From positions 124,001 through 188,000 of the forward strand of contig JAPDRN010000050.1 in the NCBI GenBank assembly GCA_030247855.1: a stretch of DNA of 64,000 nt, given 5' to 3'. Positions 33,437 through 45,600 of the stretch are shown in pieces. The notes beneath the pieces were generated by a model that was given only the letters and a program-made list of their open reading frames with translations, was not told the origin of the DNA and searched no databases. Made by a program: the position numbers and the translations under genes. The DNA comes from Knufia peltigerae. Lineage: Eukaryota > Ascomycota > Eurotiomycetes > Chaetothyriales > Trichomeriaceae. How positions within the stretch are numbered: the stretch's first letter is position 1; every line of letters starts with the position of its first letter.

Positions 33437-34036
33437 CAGCACCGGATCGCAAACTGTTTATGAGGGTCCAGGGTAGATCGATGGCGCGATTCGGAATATT
33501 CTCACCTTTGGGAGTGATGGGAAAATACCCGGTTTTGACATTGCATTTTTGGAAGCAATCATGATACGACAGCGACGGAGTTAGAAGGGAGGTCGATAAG
33601 ATCTCAAGAGATGTACAACTATGATGGCTGGGTGCATGGAAATGGCCGCAAAATGGTAAAATTGACAATTGGTGGATCAACCCGGTAGTGATACCGAATG
33701 GGTGGCAATTGCTATGTTATTGTAATAGAGAATTCATTTGTTGTTGAGAGGTAATTGAATTGATTCCATGATGGCTGGTGACTAGATGAGTTTGGCAAGT
33801 CAAGTACGATGAAAGAGGAGTGGACAAGAATTGACCTTCATCACGTGCTTTCGTGGTAGAACGCGACGCGGTCGCGTCTTTCACCTCGCTGTTTACGCGA
33901 GGAACTTTGATTTTCTCAACATCGCCACTGGGAATTCTCGTACCTGGCTGAGTCTTAATCGCATCTCTGGTTCTCGACTTCGTCAGCATCCCTATTCCTT
34001 TTTTCCTTGACCAACTCAGCCTTGTGAGCCATCATC
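33437..34036. other. intergenic, RAD51 upstream region
   Basis: This 600-bp gap follows the acyltransferase stop. Its right part is the RAD51 promoter and leader and contains the ACGCG cluster listed separately. Confidence 0.5.
33861..33899. promoter_or_regulatory. cluster of ACGCG (MCB-like) sites upstream of RAD51
   Basis: ACGCG occurs at 33861-33865, 33866-33870 and 33895-33899, with its complement CGCGT at 33873-33877: four cores in 39 bases, about 140 bases before the RAD51 start. In yeasts, ACGCGT-type elements bind the MBF complex (Mbp1-Swi6 in budding yeast) and drive G1/S expression of replication and repair genes, RAD51 among them. Use of these sites here is inferred. Confidence 0.55.
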
Positions 34037-35236
34037 ATGACTCAAGTTGATAACTCGGACGCCGTCCAGGATGAGTACGATGATATGCCTGGAGGCCCCG
34101 GGGCACCAATACCAGTCTCGCAATTGGTGGTATGCACATATGCGCCCCGACACTTTCACTGCGCTTACACAGAGTAGGGGCTTGCCGGATTGACCGACAG
34201 AGACATAAAACTCGTCGTTGAAGGCGGATTTCACACCGTCGAATCAATAGCGTACACGTGAGTTGAGATATGATCGATACGAAGTCATAACTAACCGATC
34301 CATGATAGTCCGCGACGGACCCTCGAGCAGATCAAGGGAATTTCAGAAGCCAAGGCATCCAAGCTGCTGAACGAAGGTTAGCTCACCTTGTATTCTTTCA
34401 GCCACACATGGCTAATGCACTTTTCAGCAATGAAACTGGTCCCCATGGGCTTCACCACTGCCACCGAAATGCATGCACGAAGAAGCGAGCTCATCTCCAT
34501 CACTACCGGCTCGAAGAACCTCGATCGCTTACTGGGAGGGGGTGTTGAGACCGGCTCCATCACTGAGATATTTGGTGAATTCAGAACGGGAAAGAGTCAG
34601 ATATGCCATACATTGGCTGTTACTTGCCAATTGCCTTTTGACATGGGCGGCGGAGAAGGCAAGTGCCTCTACATCGACACTGAAGGCACGTTCAGACCTG
34701 TTCGTCTGCTCTCGGTTGCCAACCGTTATGGCTTGGAGGGCGAAGAAGTCCTCGACAATGTCGCATATGCACGAGCGTACAACTCTGAACACCAACTGCA
34801 GCTTCTACAGCAGGCTTCACAGATGATGTGTGAAACACGGTTTTCGCTCCTCATTGTCGACTCTGCCACGTCACTGTACCGGACTGACTACAACGGTCGA
34901 GGAGAATTGTCGTCCAGACAGTCACACATGGCCAAATTCTTGCGCACCTTACAGCGGCTCGCAGATGAATTTGGAATCGCCGTGGTCATCACCAATCAAG
35001 TGGTTGCACAGGTCGACGGAGGGCCCAGTGCCATGTTCAATCCTGACCCCAAAAAACCCATTGGTGGTAACATCATTGCTCATGCAAGTACCACGCGACT
35101 CAGTCTGAAGAAGGGACGGGGTGAAACCCGTATCTGCAAGATCTACGACAGCCCGTGCCTGCCCGAGAGTGATACTTTGTTCGCGATCTACGAGCACGGT
35201 ATTGGTGACCCCCAGCCGAAAGACGACAAAGAGTGA
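34037..35236 (+). CDS. rad51: RAD51 recombinase
   Basis: Four exons, 34037-34129, 34178-34257, 34309-34376 and 34428-35236, are separated by introns of 48-51 bp (349 aa). The N-terminal helix-hairpin-helix domain reads GLAGLTDRDIKLVVEGGF, then YTPRRTLEQIKGISEAKASKL. The linker reads FTTATEMHARRSELI. The ATPase core has Walker A GEFRTGKSQ and Walker B LLIVDSATS, plus GRGELSSRQ and VVITNQVVAQVDGG for DNA binding. The protein forms the nucleoprotein filament for homologous pairing in double-strand break repair. Length and motifs are standard. In exon 1 the join SQLVGLAGL relies on the acceptor AGTAG at 34173-34177, because the nearer CACAG would bring in a stop. Confidence 0.97.
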
Positions 35237-36162
35237 ACAACAGCAACAGGAGAAGATGTACAATTATCGAGACGATTCATGGGCCATGCTTTATGTACCG
35301 GGTATAGCGACCGGCGTTCACAGGGTGGGAGGAGCTGCAATGAGACTGTTACAGACATGCAAGGATAACGATCGGCGAGGGCATATCAAAAGGCCAAGAT
35401 CTTTTCGGAGTCGACGGCAACGATGGGATCGAGCTAAGCATCATAGCGGATAAGTGGTGTGGTAGTCTAAAAGCCAATAGAAGGCGAACTATTTGAGAGT
35501 GCCCAGCTGAACAGGCGACATCTTGATGGTGTTCCCGGTTTTGGATGTGGACATTTCGTCGATCCGGTTGTACGTCAAGAAGTCTTGTCTTGATAGTGTC
35601 CGAATTGTAGAGCTTTGATTGCTTCATGAGCCATGCCCACGGGTTCTAATGCAAAAGTGTGTAGAGCCCTGGGGAGGACTACGTATTAGGCGAGGCTTCA
35701 GTCTTCTTGGCGTCATCATACACCCCCGTAGCCCCAGCAGCAGGCACCTTGTTGTCGCCCATAAGCCCCTACGATGATGGAGTCTGCATGCCTAAGCCTG
35801 TACAATAGCCCATGCGCTCATTTCCCAACGCTGACTTGACTGGCCGGCCTTACGAGTACTGTACTGGCGCTGACTAGGCTGCGCTGGACTTCCACCGTAC
35901 TGTATAGCTGGAACTTGCATGCCATTGTTTCGCAAGCCACTCCTCCGTACAAGTATTTTTGTCATTGTCACCCTTCCCTTGACCTGATTCTTCGTTTCTC
36001 GCCATTCCCTCGACCTATTTTACCTGGTTGAAGTAATTCCTAGGGGGTGTCGTGTTGGACCCCGATTGCATTGTTTACATCCTATCACCAGCTCCAACTT
36101 TCCCTCCAAGCTACTAATATTGGTCAACGAACGAGCCTCTCAGAGCGGAGAAGTTGAGCAAG
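35237..36162. other. intergenic, no gene seen
   Basis: The stretch covers the RAD51 3' flank and the promoter of the PhoD-like gene. No supported coding region. Confidence 0.45.
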
Positions 36163-38631
36163 ATGGAAGGTACTGTGGTTTTCCCTGCCCGGACTGCTCA
36201 CGATTGGTCTCCTGTTAACACAGAGTAACAGGACAGCTAGATGGCACAGCCCAGAGCCATCATCAGCAGGTCACCGAGAATCCAGCCGGCTCCGGGGCTG
36301 GACAAGATGCTGGACACTCGGGATCCGATATCGAAGTCATCTGCGGCCCTCTTCTCAATTACCAGCGCATGAGCGAGCAAGGGACAGATATGTTCTGGCA
36401 TGGCTCCGTGCTCGTCGTCACAAAGCCCGGGGAACAGAAGCCAACACTCGAGCTGAAATCGCTGGGCGCATGGGACAAAAGTGGAAAGGTCAAGAGTTCG
36501 CCAACACAGACAGTCGAGGGCTTGAAGCTCTACCAAGATCCGGGCAAGGCTTTCTGGCGATTTAGTGTGCAGCTGCCCCTGGCAGAGGCGGAAGCCCAAT
36601 GGCAGTACACAATACCCAACATGCGCTTCCTCTCAGATGTGAGCAAAGAGTCATCGAGGGTGTTCGTGGTGCCTGCGGTGACCGAATCTATGCGCATAAT
36701 GTTTCACTCGTGTAATGGCTTCTCTGTAGGCACGGATGAAGATTTCTGGTCAGGTGAGTTTCGCCTGGCATGCAGGTCTGTTTTGTCGAGTGCAAGACCT
36801 AACAAGTTGCTTTACAAGGCCCTGTGCTGTGGAATGAGGTCTTGCGGATTCACAATGAGAAACCCTTCCATGTCATGATCGGCGGCGGCGACCAGATCTA
36901 CAACGATGGAGTTCGCGTGAATGGGCCGTTGAAGCCGTGGACGAACATTGCCAATCCCGCCAAAAGAAGAGACTACCCGTTTGATGAGCGCATGCGGGAA
37001 GAGTGCGACGAATATTACTTCAATAACTATGTTCGATGGTACGGCACTGAGCCTTTTGCCGCGGCGAATTCTCAAATACCTCAGATCAACATTTGGGACG
37101 ACCACGACATCATCGATGGGTTTGGGTCATACACGGACCATTTCATGAGATGCGCCGTCTTCCGAGGCATAGGCGGCGTCAGCTTCAAATACTACTGTCT
37201 GTTTCAACATCATACAGCTCCACCGGTGTCGACATTCACGACCGATGCGCCTTCGACCATGGAGGCGACCGCAGACGGCTCCGCAGGTGCCGATCCACGC
37301 CAGTTGAAGGATACGTATGTCTATAAGAGGACTGCGGATGATCCCAGCTGGATCGTGGGAAAGCGACCAGGACCGTACGTCGAGGAGAAATCGAGGAATC
37401 TGTACATGCGCCTAGGCAGACGAATTGCATTTTGTGGCGTTGACGCCCGAACCGAGCGGACCAGGAAACAAGTCAATTACCCGGAAACCTATGACTTGAT
37501 TTTTGACCGACTGGACACCGAACTCAGAGATGCACGTGGCGAGATCAAGCATCTCATTCTGCTCCTGGGTGTGCCCATTGCTTATCCCCGGCTCGCATGG
37601 CTCGAAAACATCTTCACCTCTCCGATCATGGCGCCTATCAAGCTTTTGAACAAGAGATTCGGCTTTGCCGGTGGTCTGTTCAACAACTTCGATGGGTCGG
37701 TGGATCTGCTGGACGACCTTGACGACCATTACACGGCCCGACATCACAAGCACGAACGCCGCGAGCTCGTCGTCCGCCTACAGAAGCTCGCCGCGAAGCA
37801 TTCGGTGCGTGTGACTATACTCGGTGGCGACGTCCATCTTGCCGCGATTGGCCGATTCTACTCGACCCCTGCGGACAACATGGACGCCCTCGAGGACCCA
37901 CGTTACATGGTCAACATCATTTCGTCGGCCATCACCAACAAACCTCCTCCCAAGGCGGTTGCCAATCTGCTCGCGCGACGCAACAAGATTCACCATTTGA
38001 GAGACGGCAACACCGACGAGACGCTGATGAGCATGTTTGATGTACAGCCCGGCGGGCAGGAAAAGGGCGCGACTTGGAACAACGTCACCATGCCGAGTCG
38101 GAATTTCGCCTGTATCACGGAAATCCCGGACGACGATGACCACCACCCCGGCGGCGGCGACCCTCAGGCGCAGCAGCAGGCCAATGGGGGAGTCAATGGC
38201 TCCGTGCACGTCAACTCGACAGGGAAGTCGGGCAAGTCACGTCCCAACGCTGGCACGGACGGCCACAGCCCGCTCCACGCGGGCGAAGATGGCGCTGGCT
38301 CGAAGCATCCTGCCGCCGACGGAATCAATGCCCAAGGTTCGCTCAAGGGTGGATTGAACGTCGCGATTCGTGTCGAAATAGACAATCATGATCGTGAGGG
38401 CAAGACGCAGGGTTATGGAATGTCAAGTATGTATTGTTTCCTTTTCCTTTTTTTTCTCTCACCAGCTGGGACAGTTGTAGAGAGAGAAGCTTTCGGTTGA
38501 CTGACGTTGTAATCTGCTCCACAGTTCCCAAATTGACACCGCCTGCATCTGCAGCTGCTCGACAACAAACTCCAGTCGAGAATACATCTGCGCCCGCCAC
38601 AGCGACGACTGAACAGGACAACATGATCTAA
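36163..38631 (+). CDS. PhoD-like phosphatase family protein
   Basis: Four exons, 36163-36169, 36226-36753, 36819-38426 and 38525-38631, give 749 aa. Exon 1 is only seven bases (ATGGAAG). The model is fixed because the 36226 exon must be entered in the frame of CGPLLNYQRM. Metallophosphatase motifs are GGGDQIYNDG (with D203), IWDDHDIIDGFGSY and TILGGDVHLAAIGRFYS, the typical PhoD/alkaline phosphatase D order. The C-terminal 100 or so residues are Gly/His/Asp-rich and disordered, then GYGMSIPKLTPP closes the last domain. Fungal members are cytosolic or membrane-associated proteins of poorly known substrate. No signal peptide is present. Confidence 0.9.
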
Positions 38632-39409
38632 ATGTTGACCGTCGAAGGTTGTCGACATAGATGATCAATCGTCCCACGTCGTCTTATTTTACAGCCGCGA
38701 CATGTCTCGCTCATTCGAATGAGTGAGTTGAGCAGGACATATTTCGTCCCTCTGTCCTTCTCGGTCTCGGCCTCGGTCTCGAAAGGGAATTATCTGAAGA
38801 ACTATCCTTTCGTTTCTTCGCTTTTTGACTCTTGACTGAAGAGCACACGGGTGAGCGAATGTGCAATTGTCCACGCGGCCGCGGTTAGCCGACCAGTTCC
38901 TTTACATCCCGTGTGTGCTTGACTTCCACAACAAATTTCTCCCCTCATCAGAGAAGTTGTTAACAGAATCACAAGCACGCCGGTGTAAGTGTAGTTACCG
39001 CTTGTATCACTTTTTATTGTCATCAGGTTTTTTTGCATCACTCGGGAAAGGGGACAACGGTCAACGCTGTCTCGGACCAGCGTCTGGTTCTGCAGAGGGG
39101 CTGCAGTTATTATTGATCACCGAAACTATTTTGAAAAACTGCGTGTGGGTCGGGTGCATCGGGCCTCAAGAAGAAGAACTTGAGATTAATGCTTCTGGAA
39201 GACCTTGTTCTGTTCTGTACTTTTACTCATGGCGGTACACATAATAGCTGTGTACTACATCTGCGGTCTTGAATTCCCAGGTTGTGCCGTGGCCGTGTTG
39301 AGTCTAGATACCCAAAATCACAATTTCTTTTTTGTTTTGCCCATTTATTGGACCGAAAGATCTCGGAGGCTTTTTCGAGAAAGGAACGATGGGATAGATC
39401 AGAATACGC
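38632..39409. other. convergent 3' flanks, no gene seen
   Basis: The region lies between the stop codons of the convergent PhoD-like and SNF2 helicase genes. Only short frames are present. Confidence 0.5.
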
Positions 39410-42328
39410 CTACTCTACCAATTCACGTAGATGATACAACTGCTTCTTACCGTCCGAGCCTTCCTTCAACGGCGACCGGTCGACGATGAGGTCGGCCAGG
39501 GTCCGTTTCCGGCCCTGAAGTCGGACAATGTTCTCTTCAAACGTGTCCCTGACGAGCAACCTCACCAAACGGACCGGCTTCTGCTGGCCGAGTCGGTGCA
39601 CCCGGGCCATGGCCTGTTCCTCGATCATGGGGTTCCACTGCGGCTCCAGCAAAAAGGCATGGTTCGCGGCCGTGAGGTCGAGCCCTTGGCCTCCGCAGGT
39701 GATGGACACCAAAAAGACGCGCAGCGAGGGGTCGGTGGTGAACTCGCTCAACGCCTGGCTGCGTCTCTGTCGGTTCAGGCGACCGTCGTAGCGACAGAAT
39801 CGAACTTGTGCTTGGTTCAGGGCGACCTCGATGGCGTCCAGGCTCGACGTCCAGTATGAAAAAACGACACATTTGTCATCGAACGGGAGTTGTTCAATCT
39901 GCGATACGAGGACTTTGATCTTGCTTGAGGCCTGCACCGGCATACTGAAGCTGACCGGCGTCGATATTTCAGAGGACGGATTCGACGCTGACGAGGCCAG
40001 GAGCAGGTGGTTTCGCAGAGCACAATTTCTGCATGATCGAGATGACAGCTGGTCGAGGCCACCGCTGTCACGAACAGAAAGAAATCGCTCGGTTTCGTCT
40101 TCATCCAAAAGTTCCGCGCTGCAATGAATGCATAATGTGTCTGTGCTATCCTTCCATGCTTCCAGCCTTTCATCTGGGAGAGAATACGACACCTGTTCGA
40201 ATCCATCCACAGAGTTCGTCTGCTGCCTGCGACGTGGCGGACTGACACCATGATTGCAAATATATCTCAAATCGTTGACTCGTTGGAATGCATTCAGGTA
40301 TACAGATCCCGATGTGGCTTGGTTGTCACTTGTCGCGCTCTCTAGAACCTCCATGGCGCCGATTCGTGCCGTGTTATAAACAATACGCTCCTCGTGCGTA
40401 AAATCAAGTTTTTCAGTGTGCTCTATGCGATCAGGAAGAGCAATAACGGCTCTCGGACGACGAATGGCAATCGCTTTCATGATCGATTGAAGTCTCTTCA
40501 AGGCATTCTCGTCCATCTTTGACTTCCATGGGTGCAAGATTTGCTCCTCGAAAATTCGCAGACCGTCATAAGGGTGCACCTGGAGGAAGCGAAGAAGAGA
40601 GTAGATATCTGTCAACCGGTTCTGAATTGGAGTACCAGTGATGCACCAACGCCGTTCTGCTTGCAGAGCATAGACGGATTTGGCACATAGGGTTTCCTTG
40701 GAGCGGATGACATGAGCCTCGTCCAAGATGATCCTATGCCACAATGTGCTGAACAAAAGACTGCGATTAGAGGAAGTTCGCGATGGCTTGTAATTCTTCC
40801 ATTCTAAGACAACCGTGTTGTAAGTGGTTACGACGATATCAAGATCATTGAGATTGACGACTTTCTGGCGGTCGCGGCCATAGAATATAGTGTGGCGGAC
40901 TTGCCCTGGGCAGAGGTGTTCCTTGATTTGCTTCTCCCAGACAAACAACAAAGAAAATGGCACAACGATCAACGTGCTTTTCACGCACTCAGAATTGCGA
41001 GGATGGGTGACGAATTGAAAAGGATTTGCCGCTATCAAAGCCAGCATGGTGCAAGTCTTTCCAAGGCCCATCTCATCCGCAATGATCCCTCCTTGGAAGT
41101 TCTCGGGCGGATGTCCTTGCGTAAGTCCGCACACTGTGTTCTTGTATCTCTTGTCGCCAAAGGCAGTAATGTGAGATTTCCATATGTCCATTCGCGTCCC
41201 AGATAAATTCCAGCCGTTTTCTCGTTCTATCATGAAGGTCAAGGCTTGTCTCTGATGATCATGGAGCCTCGAGGCAATTGCGCTCGGCTGAGGAGCCAAT
41301 TCAAATACCGAGCTGTTATAAAGGTCCCCGAAAGGATCATCGCTGAAGTTCTGGCCTTCGTCTGCCTTTACTGAAAGGTCAGAGGGGAGTTCAGAAGTGT
41401 ATACTATTGACTCTCGGTTCGAAGTCAGACAGTGCGGGTTGATGTAGGGAACATCTCGATCGCATGCTCCAGGGATTTGGAGATACATCTTCAGGCTGTC
41501 AAGCCACTCTGCTACACGATCCGCCATGTTGTTAGGCCCGTATAAGATGACCGATAGATTGCGGACTGTGAGACCACCTCCTCTAGCTGTAGGCTTTTCT
41601 GAACCATGACATTGTTGGTCAGTCGATTGCTGTGGTGGCCAAAGCCAAAATTGAAATTCCGTACAGGCTTCAGAAGACAGTGTCTGAAGTATTTGAGCAG
41701 TAGTTGAAGCAAGTTCGGCAACTTGATTTTTATCGGTTGGATGTTGCAACGCTCTGAACCCGTCCCAGCACAAGGCTTGATATGCCATTGAAGACTGATG
41801 CGACATCAAAATCTCGACTTGGATATCGCAAAGCATCCCGTAACAAATAGTCATGCTCGATACAGATGCAGAACATTCCTGGTCGGGATCTGGATCTATA
41901 CAGAAAGCATCAGGAGGAACATCGGTTTCGGTTGCATCAACGAAGCCTTCAACACAGCCGTCGACCTGCAATAGCGAGATAACCGTGCTTTCACTACCAT
42001 GTAAAATGATCCCGTTCGCATCTGTGTCTCGATCGACCGGGCTTCTTGTGTATTCGAAGTAGGAGGTTTGATGGACCTGGCTGAGTTGTGTAAGATTGTC
42101 GTCGACCTCCTGAGCAATGCTTTCTTGGCCGGGATTGTACTGCGTGCTGCGGCCTGACAGATACGCATCCGCGTTGTACGGACCCATGAAAGATGGATGT
42201 TCACTTTCGGAGCCATACTGTGTTACAACCAACTCTTGGAAGTTCCGATTGTTTAACCTCCGTCTCTTGTTCCACTCCTGGTCGCGGGATGGCATGTAGT
42301 CATATGCAGTGGCCATGGACTGATACAT
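39410..42328 (-). CDS. SNF2-family helicase, Rad5/Rad16/HLTF-like
   Basis: One exon gives 972 aa from the ATG at 42328; MATAYDYMPS four codons later is an alternative start. The N-terminal third has no clear domain. The helicase core has motif I DEMGLGKTC, Ia TLIVVPFSLL, II DEAH in WHRIILDEAHVIRS, III ITGTPIQNR, then V/VI in GGQGLDLTAANHAFLLEPQWNP and ARVHRLGQQKPVRLVRLL. Between the lobes lies a Cys-rich stretch (CIHCSAEL ... CRNCALRNHLLL) that is too short and irregular for a normal RING finger, although Rad5-type proteins carry one there. The likely role is DNA translocation in repair or chromatin. It is divergent from the NLR, with 364 bases between the starts. Confidence 0.92.
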   Translation of the reverse strand: MYQSMATAYDYMPSRDQEWNKRRRLNNRNFQELVVTQYGSESEHPSFMGPYNADAYLSGRSTQYNPGQESIAQEVDDNLTQLSQVHQTSYFEYTRSPVDRDTDANGIILHGSESTVISLLQVDGCVEGFVDATETDVPPDAFCIDPDPDQECSASVSSMTICYGMLCDIQVEILMSHQSSMAYQALCWDGFRALQHPTDKNQVAELASTTAQILQTLSSEACTEFQFWLWPPQQSTDQQCHGSEKPTARGGGLTVRNLSVILYGPNNMADRVAEWLDSLKMYLQIPGACDRDVPYINPHCLTSNRESIVYTSELPSDLSVKADEGQNFSDDPFGDLYNSSVFELAPQPSAIASRLHDHQRQALTFMIERENGWNLSGTRMDIWKSHITAFGDKRYKNTVCGLTQGHPPENFQGGIIADEMGLGKTCTMLALIAANPFQFVTHPRNSECVKSTLIVVPFSLLFVWEKQIKEHLCPGQVRHTIFYGRDRQKVVNLNDLDIVVTTYNTVVLEWKNYKPSRTSSNRSLLFSTLWHRIILDEAHVIRSKETLCAKSVYALQAERRWCITGTPIQNRLTDIYSLLRFLQVHPYDGLRIFEEQILHPWKSKMDENALKRLQSIMKAIAIRRPRAVIALPDRIEHTEKLDFTHEERIVYNTARIGAMEVLESATSDNQATSGSVYLNAFQRVNDLRYICNHGVSPPRRRQQTNSVDGFEQVSYSLPDERLEAWKDSTDTLCIHCSAELLDEDETERFLSVRDSGGLDQLSSRSCRNCALRNHLLLASSASNPSSEISTPVSFSMPVQASSKIKVLVSQIEQLPFDDKCVVFSYWTSSLDAIEVALNQAQVRFCRYDGRLNRQRRSQALSEFTTDPSLRVFLVSITCGGQGLDLTAANHAFLLEPQWNPMIEEQAMARVHRLGQQKPVRLVRLLVRDTFEENIVRLQGRKRTLADLIVDRSPLKEGSDGKKQLYHLRELVE

Positions 42329-42692
42329 ATCTCGTGCAGGGAATCTCTGGAAGCACTGTCAGCCTTGGTACCAAAATTTGGCCTTGAGAATAATTTCTTG
42401 AAGCAAGCAGCTGTAAGATCCCAGCTTGTATTGTTGAAGAGGCCCAAGCATCTCAAGTCAGAGGCTGGTCCGTATGTCGAGGTAGTTACGATGCAAGGAA
42501 GTGAGTGCGCCTATCGACTGCGCCAACAATCCAGCCTCACCGCGAGTCGCAGCCGGTCACACCGCCTGATCAATAACATGGCTTGTCACAGAAGACCCCT
42601 TCTTTTCTCATTGTTCACGCCGACCCCAAGCTTCAATTCCCTGTGTTTCCCTCCCGTCACATCGCCTGCTGCTTGGTGGAAGCAGTGCCGTG
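42329..42692. promoter_or_regulatory. shared divergent promoter, SNF2 helicase / NLR
   Basis: Only 364 bases separate the two start codons, so both promoters and leaders must overlap or abut here. I see no site I can name. Confidence 0.45.
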
Positions 42693-45600
42693 ATGGCTTC
42701 CCTGCGAGATCAGGCTCATCCCATAATCAAAGAAGCCTTCACGAACTTCGAGTCTCTTGTACGGGTCAATGACGCACGCATGTTTAAATCAACGACCCTG
42801 GCGGATGTGCGAGAAGCTGCACGGATCATCGAACGGGATCAGTCGCAGAGAAGATGCCTACGGAATATGCGACGGATCGAGCCATTGTTCGACGCTCTCC
42901 ACAAACTTGGTGGAGCTATCGAGACGCTATGCTCAGGAACTCCCTATCTGTGCTTCATATGGGTATGTGGGATGCTCCCTATCTTTGGACACGGATTAAG
43001 ATACCATCAAAAGGCTCCCATCAAGCTCGTCCTCCATATTGCAGACGAACACACGAGTGCCTTTGATCAGCTCATCGACGCCTACCGGCAAATAGCCCAG
43101 AACCTCCCTCGTTTTGGCCGCCTCGGAACAGCGTTGTGTGATCAAGACGACTTTCAGGTCGTCCTGGCGGAAATCTATAGCGATATTCTTGAATTCCATA
43201 CACATGCATATCAATATTTACGGCGTGGAGGTGAGATCAATGCAGTCGGTTTGTGGTTAATCTAACTGCCTGACTAGGCTGGAAATGCTTATTCGATGCC
43301 TCCTGGAGGAGTTTCTCTCGCCGCTTCAACTCGATCCTCCAAAGATTATCAAGAGGTCGTGACCTTATTGATAAAGAAGCACAAGCCTTTGACCTTCTCG
43401 AAGTAAAGGCCTTCCGCCAGCAAGTGCTCGATGAACTCGACCGTTCCGAGCATGAACGCCAGCATTGGCAATTACGCGATACCTTGTCTTGGCTGGATCT
43501 GAAAGGTCAGGACCGCGAGCAAGATGACCTATTCGAATGTCGGTCCAGCGCTCGGAAACCAGGCACCTGCGAATGGATTCTGGACAATGCTAAAATCCGT
43601 TCCTGGCTTGATCCTGAGGATGGGCGGCCTCAACTTTGGCTTCGTGGCAAGCCGGGCTCAGGTCAGTACCGTAAATCAGTCCTTTGATCTCCTCTGATCT
43701 CCTCTGATCTCCTCTGATCTCCTCTGATCTCCTCTGATCTCCTCTACATCATGATGGAATATGATGGAATTTCCGAGTGACAGCCCATGCGATTGCCTCT
43801 CCTTTCGTGAAAAGGGTTGCGCACTCTAGCTGAAGATAGTGGCCGTGTCATACTGTCAATGTTTACCTGAATGTCCGGTCAGTCTTTGACGAGCTTTACT
43901 TTTCTTAGGGAAAACTACCCTGATCACGTATCTTTACGAAAACGCCCAAATCCCTCCAGAATCAATCATGCTCTACTGTTTATGTGCTTATGGCTTTGCA
44001 AGATCTGAAGCCAATGCTTGTGGATTGACATATCGGTCACTCATTGCGCAGCTTGTTAGAAAAGGACGAAATCTTGTCTCGTATGTTTACAATAACTTCG
44101 CAAAGACTGGAGTTGTTCTTTCAGCTTCTAGAGCAAGAGACCTTCTCAAGAGTCTTTTACAGGCTTCAGGTCCAGCCTTTCTGATATTCGATGGCCTCGA
44201 CGAGTGCGAAGGCATTCATCAACGACAGCTATTGTCAGAGTTACGTCAACTTCTCGTTTCGGTCAAGCCGTCTTCCGAGGATCAATCCCCTGTTAAAATC
44301 CTCATCTCCTGCCGGGAAACCAAGGAGGCTTGGGCGAACTTGAAGAAAGTCCCCCGACTTGTCCTCATGGAAGAAAAGGACAAGGTATCGAAGGATATTG
44401 CAAAGTTGGCCAAGGTTGCCTTATCACCTCTTAGAGATCGATTCAAAGCAACCGTTATCGCCGAAGTTGAGCAGGGCGTAGTAGAAAAGGCTGATGGTAA
44501 GACCCCTCCTCCCCCACCAGCGCCAGTTGACGTTACTGAGTCAAAAGTAGGTATGTTTCTATGGGTGCAACTAGTTCTAGATATGCTCCTTGAACAACAC
44601 AGTGTGGAGGATCTACGAAATACATTGGACGAATTACCCAGAGACCTCTTTGGAGTGTTGGTCCCCTGTGTTGCCGTCTCATAATTGTTACTAATCCGAT
44701 CCAGATATGCTGCAATACTTAAACGTATTCAAAAATCCTGCAATGTGGAACAAAAGCGCCGCGTCAAACATCTTTTCGGCTGGTTGGCATTTTCCTATCG
44801 GCCACTGAAGGCTCATGAATTGTGTGATCTCGTGATTTTCCAAAAGAAAAACGCGTTGCTCAATGACAATACAAAACTTCATGCAGGTTTTCTAGATATT
44901 TGTAAACCTCTCCTCGAGGAGCATGAAGATCACTCTATGACCTTAGTGCACTTCTCAAGCAGAGAGTACTCATACCTTGTTGTGAAAGAGCAAGCCCATT
45001 GATGCTGATTTCCTGGCAGGTACTTTTTACACGAACACAGTGGTCCATTTCTTCCTCGTCAGCAGATCCAGTTCAGTATCACTCAAGTCTGCCTCCGATA
45101 TTTGATGACCTGCCAACCTTTCAGTGTAGAGCCTCTCACCCATCAGACCAGAGCCGACATCGTGAAAGGGTTCCACGATATTTTCCCATACATAAATCAA
45201 TTCTGGACGAACCACCTTGTTGAATGCCTTAGAGCTGAGCCGACAACGATATCCGAGGAAGACGGTTGCGCGAAGAAGGAAATCCACCAACTCCTCGTTG
45301 ATTTACTGCAGTCGTTTCAGATTAATGGGTATGACGGGTCCAACCAAGTGGATGGCAGCCCTTCTGTGACGGGCCCAATGTATAGGCAGGTCTTAACTCT
45401 GGAAGATCTGCCCAGACCCGTTCTTCATCACCTTGATTCGAAGAAGAGAAAACAGGCAACCCGCGATGGCGCGAACGCAAATACACTGCTTGGGAAGCCT
45501 CCTCGACAAGGTCTTTGGGACGATCCAATGTTGCTCAATATCGCATTCAGCCGCTTCCAGGACTGCTTTGAGTCCTTATTGGATGATCAGTCATCAGAAT

